Shown here in pieces: positions 59,010-64,000 of a stretch of 64,000 nucleotides of DNA (position 1 is the first letter of the stretch; each line of letters begins with the position of its first letter). The DNA lies in NCBI RefSeq assembly GCF_029218125.1, contig NZ_JARFXX010000002.1:62001-126000 (forward strand), given 5' to 3'. Source of the stretch: Oscillibacter faecalis_A. GTDB lineage: Bacteria; Bacillota; Clostridia; Oscillospirales; Oscillospiraceae. The notes below the pieces were generated by a model. It ran no database searches. It saw nothing but the letters and a program-made list of their open reading frames with translations, and had not been told where the DNA came from. Made by a program: the position numbers and the translations under genes.

Positions 59010-59040
59010 AAAAATTTTTCCCGGCCCAAAATGGGCCGGG
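59010..59040 (-). terminator. Terminator of the sir2 gene
   Basis: TCCCGGCCC pairs with GGGCCGGGA around five bases (59019-59040). Leftward it continues into AAAAATTTTT, giving a T-run. Confidence 0.85.
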
Positions 59041-59047
59041 AAAGGGG

Positions 59048-59764
59048 TCAAAGCTGATCAAGGACCTCTCCGATGGGGTCGGTGATGACAAGGTCCGCAG
59101 TCAGGTCCCGGGCCACCGCTGACTTGTTGATGAGCACCAGATGCTCTCCCCGGAAATAGTTGATAAGCCCCGCCGCAGGCCACACGTTCAGGGATGTTCC
59201 GCCGATGATGAGCATATCCGCCGCGGCGATGGCCTGCACGGCCCCGTCCATCACCTGCTCGTTCAGCGCTTCCTCATAGAGCACCACATCCGGCTTGATG
59301 ATGCCGCCGCAGGCGCACCGGGGAACGCCGGTGGTATGCAGAATGTGGTCGAGACTGTAAAATTTGCCGCAGCGCTCGCAGTGGTTGCGGTGCACGCTGC
59401 CGTGAAGCTCATAGACGTTTCGGCTGCCCGCCGCCTGATGGAGCCCGTCGATATTCTGCGTTACCACGGCCAGCAGCCGCCCCTCTTGCTCCCACTGGGC
59501 CAGCTTTTTGTGGGCGGCGTTTGGCTTGGCCTCCGGGCAGAGCATTTTGGCCCGGTAAAAACGGAAAAATTCTTCGGGATTGCTTTTATAGAACGTATGG
59601 CTTAAAATAGTCTCCGGGGGATAGCTCCACTCCTGATGGTACAGCCCGCCGGTGCTGCGGAAATCCGGGATGCCGGACTCTGTGGAAACGCCGGCTCCGC
59701 CGAAAAAGACGATTTTATGGGCCGCATCGGTCCATTCCTTCAATGTTTTGACTGCATCCGTCAT
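59048..59764 (-). CDS. cobB: Sir2-family NAD-dependent protein deacylase
   Basis: The 238-residue sirtuin removes acyl groups from protein lysines with NAD. Motifs: GGAGVSTESGIPDFRS (NAD loop), TQNIDGLHQAAG, catalytic His in YELHGSVHRN, and a zinc ribbon with four Cys (CERCG and CACGG). GGTSLNVWPAAGL and LVLINKS are late NAD contacts. I chose ATG 59764 with GGAGGAG upstream. It is divergent from the Spx-like gene. Confidence 0.95.
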   Translation of the reverse strand: MTDAVKTLKEWTDAAHKIVFFGGAGVSTESGIPDFRSTGGLYHQEWSYPPETILSHTFYKSNPEEFFRFYRAKMLCPEAKPNAAHKKLAQWEQEGRLLAVVTQNIDGLHQAAGSRNVYELHGSVHRNHCERCGKFYSLDHILHTTGVPRCACGGIIKPDVVLYEEALNEQVMDGAVQAIAAADMLIIGGTSLNVWPAAGLINYFRGEHLVLINKSAVARDLTADLVITDPIGEVLDQL

Positions 59765-59802
59765 AAAGAGCTCCTCCAATTTGATAGAATAGGGAAATGG
59801 CT

Positions 59803-60138
59803 ATGAATATTCAGATCTTTGGCTCCTCCAAGTCCTTTGACACGAAAAAGGCCGAGCGGTGGTTCAAGGAGCGCCGCATCAAATACCAATATATCGACCT
59901 TCTCTCAAAGGGATTATCCCCCCGGGAGTACAACTCCGTCAAGCAGAAAGTTGGCTTTGACGCGCTGGTGAACACAAAATGCCGGGCCTATGAGGAGCTT
60001 TATATGCCCTATATCACCCCGGAGGCCCGGGAGGAAAAGCTGCTGATGTACCCGGAGTTGTTCAATGCCCCTATCGTCCGCAATGGAAAGGACGCCACCG
60101 TGGGCTACTGCCCGGACATCTGGGCGAAGTGGGAGTAA
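59803..60138 (+). CDS. ArsC/Spx-like protein lacking the redox cysteine
   Basis: The 111-residue thioredoxin-fold protein of the ArsC/Spx superfamily starts MNIQIFGSSKSFDTKKAERW, where the usual CxxC or Cys loop is SSKSFDTKK, so it has no N-terminal redox Cys. Later cues fit the fold: RRIKYQYIDLLSKGLSPREY and APIVRNGKDATVGYCPDIW (cis-Pro loop altered). It cannot work as an arsenate reductase by the known mechanism. It may be an RNA-polymerase- or partner-binding protein. ATG 59803 is preferred for spacing to AGGG. Confidence 0.85.
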   Translation: MNIQIFGSSKSFDTKKAERWFKERRIKYQYIDLLSKGLSPREYNSVKQKVGFDALVNTKCRAYEELYMPYITPEAREEKLLMYPELFNAPIVRNGKDATVGYCPDIWAKWE

Positions 60139-60163
60139 AATTTTCTCAGAGGGAGACACTGCT

Positions 60164-61018
60164 ATGTGGGGCGATACCCTGCCGAAAAACCGATTTCTGC
60201 GCTTCTGGGTGCTGCTGGCACACCGCTATCTCAAGCATAACGTGGCTACCCAGAGCGCGGCGCTGGCGTTTTATCTGCTGTTTATGATCTTCCCGTTCCT
60301 TATTTTCATCAGCGCTCTGCTGGGCCTGCTGAATCTGAACGTTGCGGGCATTGTGTCCGTCCTTGCGGATTTTCTGCCGGAGGTCGTGCTGGAGCTGACG
60401 GAGCTGTACCTGACCTATGTGCGGGAAAACCCAAGCCCGCAGCTCATGGTATTCGGTCTGGTATTTTCCGTGTACTTCCCCATGCGGGCCACCAACTCTC
60501 TTATGGGCGCCGTGCGGACAGCCTATCATCTCGGGCCGCCCCGGGGAGCCGTGAGCCAGTGGCTCCGGGTGCTGCTTTACACGGTGACGCTCATTGCCGC
60601 CATTGCCCTGACGCTGACGCTGATGACCTTCGGGGAGCGGGCGCTGTGGTACGCCGTAAATCATTTCCATCTGCCGGAGTGGATGGCGGCACTGTGGGTG
60701 CACCTGCGGTTCCCGGCGGCGGGAGCCGTGAGCTTTTTCGCACTGCTGCTGTTGTACGCGTTGGCGCAGGATACGCTCCAGCCCATGCGGAACATCTGGC
60801 CGGGGACGCTCTTTTCCCTTGCGGCATGGATGGTTGTAAGCGGTCTTTATTCTTATTACGCCAATCATTTTTCACACTACTCTCTTTTATATGGCTCCAT
60901 CGGCGCTATCATTGTGGTGCTGATTTGGCTGAACCTCACCGCCGTGACGCTGATTTTAGGGGCGGAGGTCAACGGCGTGCTCATCAGTATGCGTAAGGAC
61001 CGCCTGACGGAGCAGTGA
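60164..61018 (+). CDS. YihY/BrkB family inner-membrane protein
   Basis: The 284-residue protein has six TM segments. SAALAFYLLFMIFPFLIFIS is the family's first TM, followed by VFSVYFPMRATNSLMGAVRTAY, then FFALLLLYALAQ and GTLFSLAAWMVVSGLYSYY and SLLYGSIGAIIVVLIWLNL. The family was once thought to be RNase BN; its function is unsettled (possible transporter or virulence-linked membrane factor). AGAGGGAG lies eight bases before ATG 60164. Confidence 0.93.
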   Translation: MWGDTLPKNRFLRFWVLLAHRYLKHNVATQSAALAFYLLFMIFPFLIFISALLGLLNLNVAGIVSVLADFLPEVVLELTELYLTYVRENPSPQLMVFGLVFSVYFPMRATNSLMGAVRTAYHLGPPRGAVSQWLRVLLYTVTLIAAIALTLTLMTFGERALWYAVNHFHLPEWMAALWVHLRFPAAGAVSFFALLLLYALAQDTLQPMRNIWPGTLFSLAAWMVVSGLYSYYANHFSHYSLLYGSIGAIIVVLIWLNLTAVTLILGAEVNGVLISMRKDRLTEQ

Positions 61019-61059
61019 AGTAAAATCGTTCGCAGAAAATGCGGGAAAGGATACCAAGC

Positions 61060-62289
61060 ATGGAAGAAAAGCTGTTTGAATACGCAAAGCTGGTCATGGA
61101 GGTGGGCCTGAACGTCCAGAAGGGCCAGACCGTCATTATTTCAAGCCCGGTGGAATGCGCCCATTTTGCCCGCCTGTGCGCCGACGCCGCCTACAACTGC
61201 GGCTGCCGGGAGGTGGTCATGAACTGGAGCGACGATCATCTCACCCGGCAGAAATACCTCCGGGCCGACAGTGCGGTGTTTGACGAGGTGCTGGCGTGGC
61301 GGGAGGAATATTTCACCCACTATGCCGAGCTGGGCGCGGCCTATCTGGCCATTGCCGCCTCGGACCCGGAGACGCTGAAGGGCGTGGACCCGGACCGGCT
61401 GGTACGGGCACAGAAGTCCGGCTCCGTTATGCGAAAGGTCTTTGACCGGCTGCAGATGAGCAACGGCTTCCCGTGGTGCATCGCCTCCGTCCCCATTCCC
61501 TCATGGGCCAGGACCGTGTTCCCGGATCTGCCGGAGGACGAGGCCATGGAGCGGCTGTGGGAGGCCATTTTCAAAACGGTCCGCATTCAGGGGGATGGCT
61601 CCGCCGTGTACGCCTGGCGCCGCCATCTGGAAACGCTGGCCCGCCGCAAGGACCTGCTGAACCGCTATCACTTCAAGTATCTGCACTATACCAACAGCCT
61701 CGGCACCGACCTGACCATCCAGCTCCCGGAAGACCACCTGTGGGCGGCGGGCAACTCCGTGATGAAAAACGGCGTGGAGTTTGTAGCCAATATGCCTACG
61801 GAGGAAATTTTCACCGCGCCGCTGAAAACCGGCATCAACGGCGTGGTCTACGCCGCCATGCCGCTGGTGAATGACGGAAACATCATCGACAAATTCCACT
61901 TTGTCATCCGGGACGGAAAAATCGTGGAGGCCCACGCCGAAAAGGGCGAGGAATTTTTAAAGGCCGCCATCAGTGTGGACGAGGGGGCCAGCTACTTCGG
62001 CGAGGTAGCGCTGGTGCCCTATGACAGTCCCATTTCCAACCAGAAGATTCTGTTTTACAATACCCTGTTTGATGAAAATGCCTCCTGCCATCTGGCCTTC
62101 GGCGAGGCGTATCCCGAGTGCATTGAGGGCGGCGAGTCCATGACCCGGGAGGAGGTGCAGGCCCACGGCCTGAACTACTCCATGACCCATGTGGATTTCA
62201 TGGTGGGCACTGCCGACCTCTCCATTGTCGGCACTACTCATGACGGGCGTGAGGTGCCGGTGTTCGTCAACGGAAATTTTGCCATCTAA
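61060..62289 (+). CDS. M29-family metallo-aminopeptidase (AmpS/AmpT type)
   Basis: The 409-residue cytosolic peptidase starts MEEKLFEYAKLVMEVGLNVQ and continues through GVDPDRLVRAQK, NMPTEEIFTAPL (metal Glu), FVIRDGKIVEAHAEKGEEFL (metal Glu), GEVALVPYDSPIS and LAFGEAYPECIEGG, with MTHVDFMVGTADLSIVG supplying His and Asp near the C-terminus. These are the thermophilic aminopeptidase family ligands. It releases N-terminal residues from peptides. The site is AAAGGATA. Confidence 0.95.
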   Translation: MEEKLFEYAKLVMEVGLNVQKGQTVIISSPVECAHFARLCADAAYNCGCREVVMNWSDDHLTRQKYLRADSAVFDEVLAWREEYFTHYAELGAAYLAIAASDPETLKGVDPDRLVRAQKSGSVMRKVFDRLQMSNGFPWCIASVPIPSWARTVFPDLPEDEAMERLWEAIFKTVRIQGDGSAVYAWRRHLETLARRKDLLNRYHFKYLHYTNSLGTDLTIQLPEDHLWAAGNSVMKNGVEFVANMPTEEIFTAPLKTGINGVVYAAMPLVNDGNIIDKFHFVIRDGKIVEAHAEKGEEFLKAAISVDEGASYFGEVALVPYDSPISNQKILFYNTLFDENASCHLAFGEAYPECIEGGESMTREEVQAHGLNYSMTHVDFMVGTADLSIVGTTHDGREVPVFVNGNFAI

Positions 62290-62327
62290 TCTGGTGGCAG
62301 TCAATCGAAAGGAAAGAGAGACTTACC

Positions 62328-62804
62328 ATGTTCGCTAAACCGAGCTTTGATGAAACCGTTCTGGTCTGTCCCGGCGCCGCTATTGTTGGGAACGTCACGC
62401 TGGGGAAAAACGTCAGTGTGTGGTACAACGCCGTGCTCCGCGGGGATGAAGGGACCATCACTGTGGGAGAGAATACCAACATTCAGGACTGCGCCGTACT
62501 GCACGAGGAGACCCACGTGGGCGCGGGCTGCACCATCGGCCACGGCGCCATTGTCCACGGCTGTACCGTGGGTGACAACGTGCTCATCGGTATGGGCGCC
62601 ACCGTTTTAAGCGGCGCGAAAATCGGCGATAACTGCATTGTGGGCGCCGGCGCGCTGGTCACCGGAAAAATGGACGCCCCTGCCGGCTCCATGCTCTTAG
62701 GCAGCCCTGCCAAGGTCATCCGCCCGCTGACGGAGGCGGAGATCGAGGGTGTGCGGGAATCCGCCCGGGGCTACTGCCAGTTGGCGGAGGAGTACCGGAA
62801 ATAA
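62328..62804 (+). CDS. Gamma-class carbonic-anhydrase-like hexapeptide protein
   Basis: The 158-residue left-handed beta-helix protein has hexapeptide repeats from about 15 to 125 (GNVTLGKNVSVWYNAVLRGD, ITVGENTNIQDCAVLHEE). The three zinc His are in AVLHEETHVGAGCTIGHGAIVHGC, and the Arg/Asp pair RGD and the Gln of NIQD are those of CamH/YrdA-type proteins. It lacks the acidic loop of Cam, so true anhydrase activity is uncertain. The C-terminal helix carries LTEAEIEGVRESARGY. It follows the aminopeptidase gene by 38 bases. Confidence 0.93.
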   Translation: MFAKPSFDETVLVCPGAAIVGNVTLGKNVSVWYNAVLRGDEGTITVGENTNIQDCAVLHEETHVGAGCTIGHGAIVHGCTVGDNVLIGMGATVLSGAKIGDNCIVGAGALVTGKMDAPAGSMLLGSPAKVIRPLTEAEIEGVRESARGYCQLAEEYRK

Positions 62805-62818
62805 ACGCACAAACCGTA

Positions 62819-62870
62819 AAAAGCGCCGAAAGATACGGCCCTTTTGGCGTATCTTTCGGCGCTTTGCCGC
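62819..62870 (+). terminator. Long terminator after the hexapeptide gene
   Basis: AAAGCGCCGAAAGATACG (about 62820-62837) pairs perfectly with CGTATCTTTCGGCGCTTT (about 62848-62865), an 18-bp stem with A/T flanks. Confidence 0.92.
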
Positions 62871-62948
62871 TTGCGGCGCGGCCCGGTTTTGCATATACTT
62901 GCTCCGATATAAACGATCTTACGCTTTTTCCCATAAAGGAGTACCGAT

Positions 62949-64000
62949 ATGCCGCTGCATTTTTCCCCGCAGACAAAGCGGGTCTTTCATTTGTCCCTGC
63001 CGATTTTTGCCGAGCTGCTGCTGCAGCTTTTAGTGGGCAACATGGACCAGTTCATGATCGCCCATTTCGGCTCTGCCGCCGTAGCCTCCATCGGCAACGG
63101 CAATCAGGTGATGAACGTGGTCATCATTGTGCTGACCACCATGAGCACCGCCTCCACCATTTTGCTGACGCAGCACATCGGCGCGGGCCGCACCGGCGAG
63201 GAATGCGATGAGATCGCCACAGTGGGCATGACGGTCATTGCCGTGTTCAGCTTTGCGGTGGGACTTTTCCTGCTGCTGGACCCGGAGGTGCTGTTCCGCC
63301 TGCTGCGGACGCCGGAGGACGCCTTTGCCGGGGCCTGCCTCTATACCCGTATTGTGGGCGGCGGCGTGCTGCTGCAGGGCCTTTATATCGAGCTGTGCGC
63401 CATTCTCCGCAGTTATACGCTGCTCAAGGAGGTGGTGGCGGTCTCCGTGGTGATGAACCTTTTGAACGTGGCGGGCAATGCCATCCTCATCAACGGCTTT
63501 TTCGGCCTGCCGCAGTTGGGCGTCACCGGCGCGGCCATTTCCACGGATATTTCCAAGGCCGTAGGGCTGACGCTGGCCTATCTCACGCTGAAGAAAAAGT
63601 GCCCCGTCCGCTTTTCCCTCCGATATCTCCGGCCCTTCCCGGCGTCTACGTTCCGCTCCCTGCTGGGGATCGCCCTGCCCTCCGGCTCGGAGTCCCTTTC
63701 CTATAACGTGTCCCAGACATTCATCCTCCGCTTCATCAATCTCATGGGTACGGCGGCGGTCAGCGCCAAGGTCTACGGCAGTATGCTGGCCAACATTGCC
63801 TACGTGTACTCCATCGCCGCGGCGGAGGCCACTCAAATCATTTTGGGCTACATGATCGGCGCGGGAAAGCTGAAGGAGGTGTGCCCCCGGGTCTGGTCCA
63901 CCATCCGCATTGCCCTTGCGGCCTCGGAGCTTCTGACGCTGGTGATCCTCATTTTCTGCGACCCCATTTACAGTATTTTCACCGCCGACCCTGTGATTCA
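62949..64000 (+). CDS. MATE-family efflux transporter (4), truncated by the window end
   Basis: The frame begins at ATG 62949 (AAGGAG seven bases upstream) and stays open to the last base, 350 codons. The product starts MPLHFSPQTKRVFHLSLPIF and shows MatE features: AELLLQLLVGNMDQFMIAHF, a NGNQVMNVVIIVLTTMSTAS segment, GGGVLLQGLYIELCAILRSY and the second-half motif GIALPSGSESLSYNVSQTF. About nine TM segments are present. It is the fourth MATE gene of the window. The 3' end and terminator are not visible. Confidence 0.88.
   Translation, partial: MPLHFSPQTKRVFHLSLPIFAELLLQLLVGNMDQFMIAHFGSAAVASIGNGNQVMNVVIIVLTTMSTASTILLTQHIGAGRTGEECDEIATVGMTVIAVFSFAVGLFLLLDPEVLFRLLRTPEDAFAGACLYTRIVGGGVLLQGLYIELCAILRSYTLLKEVVAVSVVMNLLNVAGNAILINGFFGLPQLGVTGAAISTDISKAVGLTLAYLTLKKKCPVRFSLRYLRPFPASTFRSLLGIALPSGSESLSYNVSQTFILRFINLMGTAAVSAKVYGSMLANIAYVYSIAAAEATQIILGYMIGAGKLKEVCPRVWSTIRIALAASELLTLVILIFCDPIYSIFTADPVI

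Overview
The window looks like chromosomal DNA of a GC-rich, spore-forming gut Clostridium relative, most likely Oscillospiraceae (Flavonifractor, Lawsonibacter or Oscillibacter type). The evidence is a germination protease gene (gpr), a WalRK-type essential two-component cluster, a T-box leader on metG, Gram-positive Shine-Dalgarno sites with frequent TTG/GTG starts, and typical Firmicutes families (YitT, YkpA-type ABC-F, DUF436, CBS-pyrophosphatase). The genus is an inference.

Layout. 1-6438 is the right end of a prophage or phage-like element inserted at a tRNA-Cys gene: a large structured RNA (plus strand, cut by the window start), a leftward early/replication operon (Cro-like protein, excisionase-like HTH, initiator, DnaB helicase, PD-(D/E)XK nuclease and small proteins), divergent repressor promoters, a CI-like repressor and a tyrosine integrase whose end lies 100 bp from the 3' end of tRNA-Cys. 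6603-14866 holds an SSB-like gene, a DUF2974 hydrolase, an RND/MMPL exporter with a giant secreted coiled-coil partner, and a divergent TetR regulator with a long palindromic operator. 14911-18293 holds MATE, EamA and YitT membrane proteins. 18512-28480 is a leftward cell-envelope block: nudix, walR, walK, yycH, yycI, then murA, walJ, rlmH and a phosphohexomutase. 28766-31350 is a c-di-GMP-I riboswitch controlling a sensor kinase gene that is now broken and fused to the tail of a large serine recombinase. 31409-41653 holds a second YitT, an ECF sigma/anti-sigma pair, a HAD phosphatase, metG with its T-box, transporters, exonuclease III and gpr. 41845-47493 holds rpsT, an ECF S-component, a DUF436 protein and a polar amino-acid ABC transporter with a linked M20 amidohydrolase. 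47581-53739 holds a CBS-type pyrophosphatase, an M24 peptidase and a TrpXYZ-like ABC transporter behind a Tyr/Phe-rich leader peptide and terminator. 53950-64000 holds a MerR/MATE unit, an ABC-F ATPase behind a short upstream ORF and terminator, three tRNAs, Sir2, an Spx-like protein, YihY, an M29 aminopeptidase, a gamma-carbonic-anhydrase-like protein and a truncated MATE gene.

The strongest non-routine signals are RNA-level: the ornate phage RNA at 1-576 with an internally duplicated, covarying module; the aromatic leader-peptide attenuator at 50560-50786; the short ORF overlapping a terminator ahead of the ABC-F gene at 56336-56386; the c-di-GMP riboswitch in front of a decaying kinase; and a three-copy structured intergenic repeat (8549, 34099, 53754).
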